DNA of 64,000 nucleotides from Phytoseiulus persimilis (taxonomy: Eukaryota; Arthropoda; Arachnida; Mesostigmata; Phytoseiidae), in the NCBI GenBank assembly GCA_037576195.1, contig CM075103.1, positions 7,378,001 to 7,442,000 on the forward strand, given 5' to 3'. The notes under the pieces are model-generated. The model had not been told where the DNA came from, made no database searches, and saw nothing but the letters and a program-made list of their open reading frames with translations. A program made the position numbers and the translations under genes. This document shows, piece after piece, positions 47,272 through 59,297 of this stretch (its first letter is position 1; each line of letters begins with the position of its first letter).

Positions 47272-50200
47272 CTGTACAACAGATGCACGAATTGATCTTC
47301 ACGGGAGACGGAGATATTTGGTCGAATTACCTCAAGTGCGCGTCACAGCATCTGTTCCCGGGAAAATGAACGCTTGCTCGGGAAGTGGAGCAGGAATCGG
47401 AACTCCCATCAGGAATCAGTCTTTTGAGGTGGGGCTCAGCGTAGAAGCGGCTGAGTTCCGCGCTGACCCGCGGAGTTCCTCTGAGATCCCACGGAAGAAC
47501 GTCAAGAATTCCGCGCTGGGATACTGATATTTCGGGGGCTCCGGTTTACGCGAACTGGCGCCAACTCGAAGGAACAAAGCGGTTCGACGACGCCGAAGTT
47601 TGAGACGAGCAGAAAGAAAGAGAACTTCGGTTATTTTTTTTTCGCAGACATCCGCTCGGGTCGAAGTGCCATCGGAAGAAGTAATTGTCAGACGGACCAG
47701 AACGGACCGGGCGAGCGCTGCAAGTAGAAAACAAATTGCTGCTCGATGGCCACAGATGATACAGAAACCGCATTATCACCTCACGTCATATCTTTAGAAA
47801 AGAATCAGAAGAGAAACGTCGAGTCGAGTTGTTACGATGGTTCTCGCTGACTCACTTCTCAATCTCAATACGTGAACGGGAGAGAAGAAACGGACCAGCT
47901 CGAGTGATCGCTTATTGGAATGATAAACGTGATAAATGAAGTCGAGATCCTGACGGAAAATTTTGCTACCAATTACCTAGGCAATTTCTTGCCGTGATTT
48001 TTCGTGGCCCACTCGCCCATTTTCATTCGCCAACACATACAGAAGCTCCTCTCGGGAGCACTCGGTGTAGAACACTCCTCACGACAGGCCCGCCGTGACA
48101 TAGTGCGACTACGGGAGGGGAGGTTTCTTCCGCGGGGAACCTCGAGAGAGGCTCACGCAACCCGCTTCACTCGATCAATTCATTTCTCAATTCACTCCCT
48201 GATTCAGCACTCCGACGTCGATGGATTTTCCAGCTTCTGATTCAAGCGAAACCGCTTCCACGGGTTACAACTCCCAAGTTTCGTCACTCCCGCTCACTGC
48301 TCTCCTGTGAAGGAAGAGGGAAGCGACGAAATACTTGTTGCTCAGTCTGCATCATCCGATGAGGAATCAAGAACTCCAATCGGTGCGAGGGTTCAACACA
48401 TTAGTTCTCAAAATTGGTTCTCCCATAGACTCCCGAGCCACTGGAGAGAGTATCGCTGAGCTTCTGACCTCAACACGAGCTTCAGTTTATGAGAAAGACG
48501 ATCGTAGTTCTTAATTGCTCCGGGATTCCGAGCGAAAGCATCAATTCAGTGGAATCATATTCTCGAATCGCGCTCAAGTATATTTTGAGAACTCAGGTTG
48601 TGCGGGCCCGATCCGTCTGGAGATTCGCATATTCCTGGACTCCGCACTCTCCCCACCAGCGTCGAGCTTGAATCACCTCTCATCAAGAGTTCGAGTCGGC
48701 ACATTCTCTCGGTGAGAGCATCTGGGACAGCGGAAAACGCTGCCTGCACGTAGTGGAAAAATCGACCCAGCGCAGGTATCGGATGTATCCTGAATGATCG
48801 CAGGGTTCGCGCCTCGTCGTTCCCATCGCCCTGAGCTGAGAAAATCTGGAAGCCCTTATTTTTGAGCCTATGTTGTGTGGGAAGCTTTGGAGTTACCAAC
48901 TTGTTGGGTGTCTCGAGAAGGCAGGAAAGAGAGCTGAAATGAACAACACCGTGACCTACAGTCAATTTTCGCCGGATGGGAGTCCCTCTGATAGACATCG
49001 CATTCCTGAGAGACTTTTCCATTTGACTCCGCCGCCAAAACAATTGAGGACGTCTGGGAAGTGGGAAAACCCGACCCGTTGAGCCGTGCAAATCGAGATC
49101 ATTCCGAATGAGTTTTCCAGTTGAATACATCCATAAAGTAATGCGATGAACGCTAATACTACAATACTTTAGCCTGCCCATAGGACATCTGATCGAGTTA
49201 TTTGTCGAGGGGTGAAAAAATAACTTCATGGAGAGACTGATGTGTGCTCCCACTTTAGGGGGAGGGGTGAATCCACAGAGATGGAGATTTGTGACAGTTT
49301 TCGAACCCATGGTTTACACACACGTGCTGATGCAGGTTCGTGAATGCTCTCATGGAGGAAGGGAGCCGCCTTCGATCTGTGGGACTGCTTTCGGTTGCGT
49401 CCAGGAGGCGCTTGACGCGAGCAGCGAGCGAAAGTTCTCACAACGGGCACTCACAAACGTAAAACACATGTACACAGAAGAACACGCTCAAAAACGAACA
49501 GATACATAGATGGATGAACGAACAGGTGGTCTCGGCCGGCGGAGAAGTTTCACTTACGGTCACAGTTCGAACTCATCATCCTAATGTTTGTCAACTTCCG
49601 CCGAACAGATTCGCGTGATTGCTGATGATGCTACGCGAAATCTCGTGGAGATCACAAGCGGGAAACTATCGGCACTGCAGCCGTAGGAACCACCTGGTCG
49701 CAGTAGAGACAATCGAAGGAAATATTAATTTTTACAAGCGACTCAGTTAGACACGATAGTTAACAAATGGACATCCAGGACTTCTGACACCTCACATCGA
49801 CGACATCGCTCGAGAATGAACGTTGCTCATGCGTGCGAACGTGGAACGGCTGGAGCATTCGTCGACGTTCGAATATCGGACAGAGGAGCATCTTGCGAAT
49901 CGCAGAAGAAGTGCAGCTTGCGTGGAAACCGACCACACCGTATCTGGAAGCGTAAACGGTTGATGGACGACCTGTGACGACACCTCACGCAATGCCATGA
50001 GCGCGCTTCGGTCTTGATACATGCCCGAACGCTGGTTCTGGCTCGATGGTGTCGTCGTGTATTTCGCAGCATGCCTTCGGTGCTCCGGCTTGTCCGCTCG
50101 AGGTTCCGCTTGAGAGGTTGAATATCTGTTCGTCGCGGCCAGTCAGCCAGAACAATTTCATTTGTCCTCTCAAGCATCTAAACATCGGCTCTGATCGGCG

Positions 50201-52957
50201 AGAGAATGCGCTCGGATTCCCGCGGGCGGCGAATACTGTCAACACCATATTTCCCTCCATTGAGCTTGTAGAGTGAATCCGGAGCAGATCACGTCCGAAG
50301 AACTGAGCGGGGCGATCAGGAGCCACTCTTTTCTCTCGGAGATCAGCCGTCGGGGATGACGTCCGCCGGAATCTGAGTTTCGTAGGACACAGGGGTTCAA
50401 GCGAGCGATGGAGGCACGGGGTTTCCGATTTCGCCCTATCGAAAATTCTGATCTGTTCGGAAAAGCTCGGAACGGGTGAAGCCGCTCCCGTGGAAGGCTT
50501 CACCGTCGCCTCCGAGATATTCTCCAAGGATCCCCCCACAGCAGCGCATGTGCATCACGCATTCTCTGAAACCCCCATAACAAAAAAAAAGGATCCCCCC
50601 ACAAACGGAACGATAAGGCGCCGGAAAATTCGAGCCAAAACCACTTTCCCATCAAGAACACAAAAGTTCGAACGATTGACAACCCGTCCGCTCGACGAGC
50701 AAACAAACAAACACACAGTCCCCGACTCCGAAAAGGGCCTGCGAGTAGGCAAGCGAGGGCCAAACATTGAGCCAGCGAGCGGTCACTGATCTCCAGCCAT
50801 CTTGCTGGTTGCGTACAAAAAAAAAACTGATTATGTCATCTGTGCGTGATGGGACTCTTGCCGTTGTCGACAAGTTGTGAGGTGGTGATTCCCGAGCTGG
50901 GCAGAGTCAAACCGAGCCACGCTTTTCTCGAGGTCACCGGTCGAATCAATTTCGCGTTCATTCTCTTCCTCGCTGTGGTTGGTTAGTTTTTACGTTCATT
51001 CGTCTGAGGGCAACGTAGCTCCGTTAAAGGAAAGATTGTTGGTCGTTTACCCGCCTACCCTGCGGTGCATCCCTCCGCCTGTCTTTGTGAGAATCCGCGG
51101 CTCTGCGTGACACTCTGGTCTCGCGATGTGACATCGTCGGCCAACCCACTAAGCGCGGATCAGCAAGTGCCTACATGTCCACAGTTGGACCGTGGCCTGG
51201 ACGCAGGACAGCCGGCTCGGCGTTCACGCGTGGCTAGCAAAGTAAGCGCGGGATTTGCGCCGAACTCACGTGGTCCTTCCGCGTGAGGCGGTCCGTCACG
51301 CCGAATGCGAGTTCAAAAGTAGTTCGAGGAACATCGGCGGAGCGTTCGTTAATCCTGGCCCAAGCGAGCACCCAAGGGCGGCTCGCGGTGATTCGAGGGA
51401 GAATTCAGAGTTCCGAGGCTGCCGGGCAGGGAGCGGCGGCGCCGATAAGATCGCTTCTACTCGCGTCAGCGATTCGGGTGCCAGGGGCATCACGAGTGGA
51501 CCAGATAACAGAAAAGGTCGACGCGGCGCTGTACGCAACCTTGAACTTGAATTGGAAGCGAAAGGAAGTCAGAACAAACGGCATTGGTCTGTTGGCTGGC
51601 CGGCTCGGAGCGATACAGACAAAATAAAGGCGAAGACGGCGCCGGCAGCGAAGACGAAGAAGACGACGACGACAAAGAAGTGAAGTTCCAGCGAGAAACG
51701 AGCAGCTCGTAACTTTGTATCTGTTTTGGATTGCCTTGCCTCCAGCGTAAGTCGCCGTCTACATCGCGCGCGTAGAACTGCCCTTGAGTGGCGTTTTCTC
51801 GCTGAGCACGACGCGTGGTGGCCGGGACGGGTCGCGCTCTGGTTTCTTTGGGAACAATTCAGTTCTCGATTTATCATTCTCGTCGTCGACCCATTGAGCA
51901 TCGCATTCGTTATCTTCCTCGCTAAATCATTCTACTGTCCCTTGGAGGGGCTCGTAGATCTGCTATGTTGAGCCCGGCCTGGAAGATGCGCGGGGCCGAG
52001 CTGGCTCCTGATGTCGTTCAGACTCCGCTAGTGATTCACAACGTCAATTTGGTATCAATGAGCGCTGAGGTGATGGAGCTTGATCTCATCGCAGTCAGAA
52101 CGAAATCAACTCTTACGTCAGACAGCGCCAGTTGTGCCCCAAGCGGCTTCATGCCCGTGACGCCATCCCGAAACAGAACGCCACTGAGTGAGCGTACGTG
52201 CCGTAATAAATCTCCATGATTTTGCCATGGAGCAATAATCGAGCAAAATCTCAACGGCTCAATCTTTTTTTTTCTCAGATATTCCACGCCACGACATATT
52301 CGGATCTCATCCAAATGAATACATTGATAGAAGGATGCCTGAATTGTCAATGTGGTCGTTGGCTATTTCCAATCTACTCCATAGATCTGCTCGGGCATCC
52401 ATGGATTAATGGATGGTCGATTGTATAGATAATACCGCAAAGCTGAAGTCATGGGTAGCGCCCGGAAGCTCGGTCTCTGATCACTTCATACCTTCCGTCC
52501 ATACACACGTGGAGATAGATAAATTTACCCCCAGCTCTCTGGGCGACTGGGCATCATTCTCCCACCCATCCGTCGTCTGCCTATCCCCACATGGACGGAT
52601 GGACGGTGAATAATGTATCGTGCATGAAATTTCAGGCTATAGTCACGACTCGAATAATCCGTTCGTATAGGTCGACTGTTGCATACAAGGATCGGAGAGT
52701 CCACGATTTTTCCCTGCAATTCAGAGACCGCACTCCCGAGCATTATTCATAAACTATTCTTACGATTCCGATCAAAACAATGAATTGATCGGATGGATAG
52801 GTCCATTTGTTCATATCGATCAACTCGGAAAATGAAATATCAGCTGTGTTGGAAGGGAGGAAATCTCCGGTTTTCATTGTCCGAGCGGTCGAGCCTCTAA
52901 ACGCTTCTCTGGTACACATGGATGAGCTTCCTGATCCACACAGGAACAGTGCGTCAC
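47272..52957. other. No supported gene; a 15-bp direct repeat
   Basis: Long minus frames at 48555-49310 (251 codons) and 49985-50539 (184 codons) carry no recognisable domain; the second shows third-position GC near 62 percent but lacks splice or neighbour support. A 15-bp word beginning AAGGATCCCCCC is exactly repeated at 50526-50540 and 50589-50603. From 52250 to 52830 the DNA is AT-richer with GGATGGAT words and small hairpins, for example CCATCCGTC against GACGGATGG at about 52566-52608. Confidence 0.45.
50526..50603. repeat. Paired 15-bp direct repeat
   Basis: The same 15 bases occur at 50526-50540 and 50589-50603, with a 48-nt spacer and an A9 run just before the second copy. It could be a footprint of a small insertion or duplication, but no terminal inverted repeats were found around it. 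Confidence 0.75.
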
Positions 52958-52970
52958 GGGGGGGGGGGGG
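52958..52970. repeat. G13 homopolymer
   Basis: Thirteen consecutive G followed by ATCCCAAC. This is the second G run in the window ending in GATCCC, the first being at 33934-33950. Confidence 0.88.
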
Positions 52971-54070
52971 ATCCCAACAGGGGAACAGGAGCACAAAGTG
53001 CCAATAGTCGGGATCTCTTGGTTGGCCTTGGGGTGTTTGAATAATCATGATCGAGCTTCCAAGCTTCAGTCACGATCGATTCCACTCCTCCGATGTTGAT
53101 GTGATCAGGAAGGGCTTTTTCGCAGTGGAGCTTATCGAGCCGGCATCGAGAAACCAATCGGTCGGGGTGATGATTGCAGTCATCTTTCGGTCGCTTCAGT
53201 AGAAACCACGCGAGGTCAAACGGGAGTCGGATCACGAGACACTCTGTCGCCTCGGCTCTCAACGCCATCACTTCAGAGAGGACGCTGGATGGAGAAAAAA
53301 AAATAAAAGGAGCCACCATAAACATTCAAGCGACAGCGACATTGAACCCTACGTAGCTGACGGGGATCCCGTAGTCGCTGCAGCCGCCGTTGTCGCTGAC
53401 GTCGGCGTCAGCAGCGGTGGCGAGGGTCAAAGCACTTTATAGTTTACGACGAGCGACCACCGAAGGAACTAGCAACGAGCGACGCGACGTCGATAAGAAA
53501 TTCTAGGTAGCTGAATTCAGTGGTTTCGCTGTCGTCGTCATCATATGATCCCGGTGGCGTTTGTTCGCTGTTCTCGCAGTTGGGAGCAGAGCATTGTTGC
53601 GACGAAAGATTCGACGTCGACTCGTTCCGTAAAATTTCCTGTTCCAAGCCAGGTTCGCTGTAGAAAGTTTCCAACACTTCTTTCTCGGAGCTGATCTCCT
53701 TGTCGGAGTATCGCGGTCAGAGTTCCCATGTGAGATCCCGAGCTTTTTCTCTCTATCGAATTTTCGTCACATGATAATTTGTCGACGCATTGTTGATGCG
53801 AAAATAGAACACGAAACACATTCATCAGAAAACACGTCCATTAGCGGGCAGCAGCATTTGATCCCGGAATCTGAAACAGCGAAACTGGCACTTCTTCAAA
53901 AAGCAACGCGGTAGAGGACTTGAAATAACGCTTACGGATGCAGCGATGCAAGTCGCACCCTCCGGGAAGGGCCCTGAGGAACACGGCGGGTTAGAGAACT
54001 TTCTCGTTGGGACGTCAGAACGTTGGAGCTTCTCAGGGTCGGAAGAACGCAACGAAAATCTCACTTCTGG

Positions 54071-54071
<1 letters not shown>

Positions 54072-54116
<45 letters not shown>
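54072..54116. repeat. GA microsatellite
   Basis: About 45 nt of GA dinucleotide repeat with a single AA interruption. GA repeats can bind GAGA-type factors in arthropods, but that is not evidenced here. Confidence 0.92.
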
Positions 54117-56466
54117 TCATATCAAGGAGATTTCGAGTACACATTCAACTGAGCGCTGGAGGTATTCTCTTGTTCTGTCCGCGTTCGTTCCCCGTCCGAA
54201 ACACTATCGGCGAACGGAATCTTGGGGGAGGTCTAGGGAGACCTTGAAACTATCCTGGCGCCTTTCGCTCGAGAAAACACTAGAGCGGCGCGAACTCACT
54301 CCCTTCCAGACTTATACGGCTCATGGATGCTCAGACGGACGTACCCACGACGACGGCCGAGTGAGGGGCTGGCGAAAAGTTTCAACACTCAACTTGTTTA
54401 CTAAGTCAACTTAATTGCCGAACATGAGAAGCGGCGGCAGTCTCCCTTCCCGGTGGTCCCAGAATGGAAGGGAGCCGTTGATAGCTCAGGATAGGAATAT
54501 TTTCTGCCCGATAAAGGCGGTCGTTGGCCTAGCAATAAAACGTCCTCGAACACTAAAACCGCGCAGCCAACGTATTGCGACTTCCACCCGTTGCCGATGC
54601 AACGTCGTACGCGCACATGTATTACACTCGCACCGGCCGTCGGTGAGCACCGTCTCTAGCAAGAGACATTCTGTCACAAACAGACAACCGCAGACTCTCC
54701 TAAATCCCACGGGTCTTTCGGTGGGTACGAAGCTAATTCACGTCTTCCAGAACCGTTCCGGGAACGTTTTCTCGCGGCTCTGTTGTGCAATCTCTCCCCG
54801 GATCCAAACCTTCCCCGTCCGGTTCCTTGCCGGAAAAAAATATTCCAACATAAGACTCCCAGTTCGAAATGGACCTCGAGCTCAAAATCGCGGCCTGAGC
54901 AACGCGTTCGGCACGAGTTCCTGCGGAGTGCACTCTCTCATGGGCGATTGGGTGGGCGAGCCAGTTTCAATTTGCTTACCGTGGTCTCGAGGAACACGCA
55001 AATATTTTTCCAACGCTTTGTGGAGTTATTTTTGTTTCTGTTCTTCGTTCAGTAGCGAAGCGAGGAGAAATGTTCGGTTACTTTGAAATTTAACGAATCA
55101 CTCTATCGGTCACTCGTTTCAGGGTTCGGGCAATATATCAGCCAGAGTCGCTCGGAGTCGAGAGGCAGCCCGGGCGCCCAGCCTTGGTCGACTGGGCGTC
55201 TGGAGAACTCATAAAATATGGTGTCATTTCCGAGCGCGAAACTTCCGCCAGACACTGAAGCGAACCCTGAGTAGCGACTCGATTCTCTAGAATTTGCAAC
55301 TTCGAATCTTTGGTCAGAGCCGCGTACAAACATTTGGTGTGGGCTCACAGAGTGCTCTCCATCACTCAGTCAGTCCTACGCAGGCGAAAGTTGCTACTTT
55401 CGGATTAGCGACCGAACTCGGATAGACGCATCGTAAAACCAGATTGGAAACGTTGCATGCATTTCATCATCGCGCGGTGAGTGGTGTTCCATTGAGTCAT
55501 CAAAATCACGCATAATCGAGGCAGAATGTAAGCATTCCCGACGTTGCGGATATTCTGAAACACGAGCGATTCAGTTTAGGTTCTGAGTTTGGGTTCCGTC
55601 TGCCTCTCCGAAGGTCGTCTGGCTCTTAAAAGCTAGACGAAGGACGCCACCCGATGTTTCTTTTTATTTTCAAGGAAACCTCTCCTAACCCGCCGGTTCC
55701 TCTCCTCTTCTAGGAACCGTCTTCAAACGGTTGCTCGTTGCTTCCGAAAGACGAGCCACACCTCCATGGGAAACCGCTCTGGAATCAGCGGAATTAGAGT
55801 TGAATTGCGACCCTTTCATAAATCCTGAAACATGCGCTTCGATGCTGCTGTCCAACGAATCGTAACATCGCATCTTCAAAGACGGTAGCGGCAGCAACCG
55901 ATCGTAAAATCGATTTCGTAATCCAAGAAATGATTCTCCTCACTCGGACCATTCTCCATCGGGCCCGAACCACCCACGGCGGCGTTTTGTGTTTTGAGTT
56001 TCCATCTGATCCCGTGTTATCCGAGTGATTCAGAACCTCCGAAAACGACTTCAAGAAGAACACGAAAGGAAACACGCAGCGAAAACCGAAGAACCGTGCG
56101 GATTACGCGTCGATATTGGATATCAGAGCACAGTTCTACTTGCGCACTCCTCCGCGAAAGCTTGAGGAACAGCGACGGAGCTCTTCCGAAAACAAGATGG
56201 CGCCCCCAACAATATGCAGATCATGCTGATGGGCAAGATACTCCAGCTTTGTCGGTCACAATCTTCGTTAAAGTGTTGCCTTTTTCCCATCTGGATATCG
56301 TGTCGCTATCAACTGTCATCGAATCGTCCGCCTCCGCTTTTAAAGCAGCCGTCTCAGTTGCTTTGATGTAAATCAGTTTAATTTATGTTACAGACGCGAG
56401 CGGTTCGTTGGTCTCTCGTTCTGTCGGTCCAAGCCGTCGGTGACGAATGAGTGAGTAAGTGGGTGA

Positions 56467-56500
56467 GTGTGTATGTATGTATGCATGCATGCATGCGCAC
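56467..56500. repeat. (GTAT)n-(GCAT)n alternating tract
   Basis: Thirty-four consecutive bases alternate purine and pyrimidine: GTGT, then GTAT units, then four overlapping GCAT units ending GCGCAC. The GCATGC words are self-complementary, so the tract could form hairpins or Z-DNA. Confidence 0.88.
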
Positions 56501-56832
56501 TCGGAAGAAGAGGTAGACAGATTCTGAGATATGGAGGTCAGTCCGGAGTGCTTTATCGGGTGTTCGGGGTGCACGCAGGCACCCGCCGGTTAAGGGTGTC
56601 GCGCGACCGCAGGCATTTCTCGCCTCTAGAATTCCGAGCTCTCTGACCACGTGTCTCGTCGTCGTCAGCGACAGAGACATATAGTTTCCGTCCGAGCCGA
56701 CTGATAATAACCGAGAGTGTACTTCTCACCGTGGCACGGTGGCAGGGGATCGGAATGGTTTGCAAAGAAAACCTATTCTGAGGGCACGCAGTATCTCGGC
56801 CATTCTTCCCTCAAATTTCCTCTCTTCGTGAG

Positions 56833-57037
56833 TTGTTCCCCCAAAAAGAAAGACGTCCATCGCCTCCACGAGTACGCCTCGTTCGCCACCATTCTCAGCG
56901 CGAGTGAGCCCAGAGCATGGCGAAGGAGGCGCACCGAAGGCATTCCGTGTAGCAGAACGTTCCCCATCTCCTTGGGGCATGTTCGTCTCGTGATCCCGGC
57001 CTGGAGCCAACCCCCGAACGGAGCGGAGTCATCCAAG
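56833..57037 (+). CDS. Candidate internal exon, unknown product
   Basis: The frame is open from a pyrimidine-rich acceptor-like sequence (TTTCCTCTCTTCGTGAG, ending 56832) to a strong donor TCCAAG/GTAAGCC (GT at 57038): one base plus 68 codons. Third-position GC is about 72 percent across the last 65 codons, the highest of the longer candidates. The translation includes KKDVHRLHEYASFATILSAS and an Arg run (WRRRR). A 148-codon minus-strand frame (56773-57219) over the same bases has nearly as high third-position GC, so strand is uncertain. No family is recognised. Confidence 0.22.
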
Positions 57038-57147
57038 GTAAGCCAAGGCCGCCGCTCCCACAACCCCACGACCCTCAAGGAGAAGGAACGGGGCGGGGCA
57101 GAGCTGGTGGCGGTGCGACGAAAAATTTCCCCATTTTCCCCAAGACT

Positions 57148-57180
57148 CCCCCATTTTCGTCGAAACGAAATAAATGGGGG
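57148..57180. repeat. C-rich/G-rich hairpin with CGAA tetraloop
   Basis: CCCCCATTT (57148-57156) pairs with AAATGGGGG (57172-57180). Inside, TCGT (57157-57160) pairs with ACGA (57165-57168) around a CGAA loop, leaving a 3-nt bulge (57169-57171). CCCCATTTTCCCC words just upstream give extra pairing options. No transcript class is known for it. Confidence 0.75.
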
Positions 57181-58732
57181 AATGGGGGATACTAGTCTGA
57201 CGCAGACAACTGACGACAAAACTGCCGCCTTAAATGGGATGCTGCTCTCGCGTACAACGTCTCATCGGACTCTCCGCTTTGGCGGCCGAATTCGCAACGG
57301 GGCGGCCTTGCGCGGTGGCTTCTGAACCGCGGGCGAACGAGCGAGTCGACCAGCGCTGCGCTCAAGCAGCGAGAGACACTTCCCGTTCCCGATAAGGTTT
57401 ACTGCGGCTTCAGCAGACCTGGGCGTGGTCCGTCGTTAAACTGTAGTTAACCGTTTTATATGAGCCCCTGTCTGCTGCATTTATAGTCAGGTTCCGACCT
57501 CCCCGCTGATGCAATGTACGCACTCGGAGTCGCGCTGGAGTCTGCATAACCGCTGCCGATTTCTCATCGGAGCCCCACGGCGGAGCCCTCACGTGACGAC
57601 AGATCGCCGGTCGAAGATTCAACAGAACCTTGTTCGCCTCCACTTTCGTTTCTGACAAGTCCCAGATAACAACGGGTCTTCGCTGTCTGACAACGACGAC
57701 AGAGCTCCATTCCCTCCCTCGATGTGGGTCTGCCGCTCCGGGGATGAATTCATGAGTGCCAGTTCGAAATCGTCGATTGAAGAAAGAAAGCGAAGCGAAT
57801 CGGTGTGTGTCCTCGTGAGGCCTGCGCGTGAGCGTGGTCAGCATCAGGTGATTGACAACTTATCATAACGCTCGTCCTCGCCACTCTGAGACGATGAGGT
57901 TCACAACTGACTCAAAGTGAACAAAGGATCTAAGTGGCATCATCGGGTTCGACCGAAGCTCGATCGGATAATTACGAGTAGCGCAGACTGCCTGGATATC
58001 TAGCGGGCGGTGATCGACCGAACACGCAGCTCACGTGACCGCCTGGGAGGACGAGCTCGATCAAGAGATTGTCACCGATATTGACACGGAGGCTATGCGC
58101 TGGAGACATGAGGCAATTATCGATTTCCACCCTCTCACGTCTCCGCATTGATTTATGACGTAGCACGCAGGTTGCGTGCGTTGTGCACGTGGATGCGGCT
58201 GCGATGCACGACGCGCGTAGAGCTTGTGAGCCTTGCGATCGCCGTTCATAGTCGAGAAACCGTTGGGTACAACCTTGGGAACTGGGCGTCAGGAGTCCTC
58301 CTTTGAGCCTCTCAAACGAAGTCGGACAGCTCTTGGAGAGGTTTTTCCCACCCGGTGAGGGCCTTCAGGGTGGCGGCTTCTCGTACCCAAATCAATGTAG
58401 ACGGTGCATACTCTAAAATCTGGATTAAAATGAGAACTTCGACGGCCGGACGACGCTCGTGTCCTCAAGGGTGCGTATGGGCGAGTGGCTGAAACCGTTT
58501 CAGCTACAACAAGATGACAGCCCTAATGGATGGAGCTCCCGCGAAACGCAGGCGACGGGAGCGACGATGAGTCCTGAAGACATGACGAAGGAACTCCCCC
58601 GCGGTCCAGTCACCGCTTCTCCTCCTCTATCTTCTAGAGTGGAGCCGGGCTCCTTCAGCGACTCCATGTCAGACCGGTAGCCGTCAGGAACGATCTGTAC
58701 ACAGCAGGCACCCTCGACCGACGGACCGACCG
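57181..58732. other. No supported gene
   Basis: Short overlapping frames only. A plus frame around 58459-58680 and a 55-codon minus frame over the same bases are both open and plausible-looking, which shows how little open frames mean here. No repeats or RNA genes are seen. Confidence 0.45.
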
Positions 58733-59297
58733 TCAGGAGATCAACTCAGTGTACCAGGAAACATCAGTGTAGACGGACCCGATTTCCATTATCGAACCAC
58801 AAAAAGCGGCCAGCAACATCACGACGGCGACTACCATGCCTACTGCCGCTATCGTCTCGACGACCAAGACCAGCAGACACAATGCTTGGGGGAATGTTTC
58901 GATGCGCGATCCCTCGGAACGCCGGGAGTCTCGGTGATGTTCAAGGTTTCGACGCTGGGGTCCAACGCGGTCAGAATCACTGCGGGTTTCTCTCCTTGAG
59001 CTCGTACAAAACTCCCGCGGAAAATTCTGAGCGTCCGACATGACTGAACTCACTTCTTCTCCAAGGATATACCTCTGACCACCACCGGATGATCAGGGAG
59101 TGAAATCGGTTCGGTCTGGTGTCGGACCTCCGCCAACTCAGCTGAGGTGAGGTTGATAGAGAAACTGATCAGCGTCTGTTCGGTGTTTGCTCTGATTGTG
59201 TGGGAAGGTTGAACGGAGGCTCGCCACTGAATCGAATTTCGAAGCGTCTGGAGATGAGTGCCTTCCGTGACCGGTGTGATAAGAGTCGGACGCCGAC
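58733..59297 (-). CDS. Candidate C-terminal exons of a membrane protein
   Basis: On the minus strand the first exon (59297-59054) encodes an ectodomain-like stretch (RPTLITPVTEGTHLQTLRNS ... PDHPVVVRGISLEK) and ends at GAGAAGAA/GTGAGTTCA. A 74-bp intron leads to the acceptor AACCCGCAG. The last exon (58979-58733) joins in phase and ends at TGA. It encodes a polar linker, then a long hydrophobic segment (ALCLLVLVVETIAAVGMVVA continuing VVMLLAAFC) and a short tail ending YTELIS. Third-position GC in the hydrophobic part is about 72 percent. The pattern fits a single-pass or C-terminal membrane segment, but no family is recognised. A different acceptor 24 bp downstream opens another frame, and the first acceptor is weak. 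Confidence 0.28.

Larger units (their letters stand above)
52971..56832. other. No supported gene; GA and alternating repeats
   Basis: A plus frame at 54415-55086 is open for about 223 codons, with its first ATG at 54424. It has background-like third positions and no domain, so it is not called. A GA microsatellite is at 54072-54116 and an alternating purine-pyrimidine tract at 56467-56500. Remaining frames are short. Confidence 0.4.

Noticed and set aside
48555-49310. 251-codon minus frame
   Set aside because: No domain, no codon bias, and plausible frames also open on the plus strand.
54415-55086. 223-codon plus frame with an early ATG
   Set aside because: Third positions are near background, no domain, and such a frame is not improbable in 64 kb read six ways.
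56773-57219. 148-codon minus frame opposite the 56.8-57.0 kb exon candidate
   Set aside because: Composition is almost as coding-like as the plus frame, but no splice sites frame it; kept only as a caveat on strand.
58459-58680. Plus frame and opposing minus ATG frame, both plausible-looking
   Set aside because: Mutually overlapping with no splice or codon evidence to prefer either.
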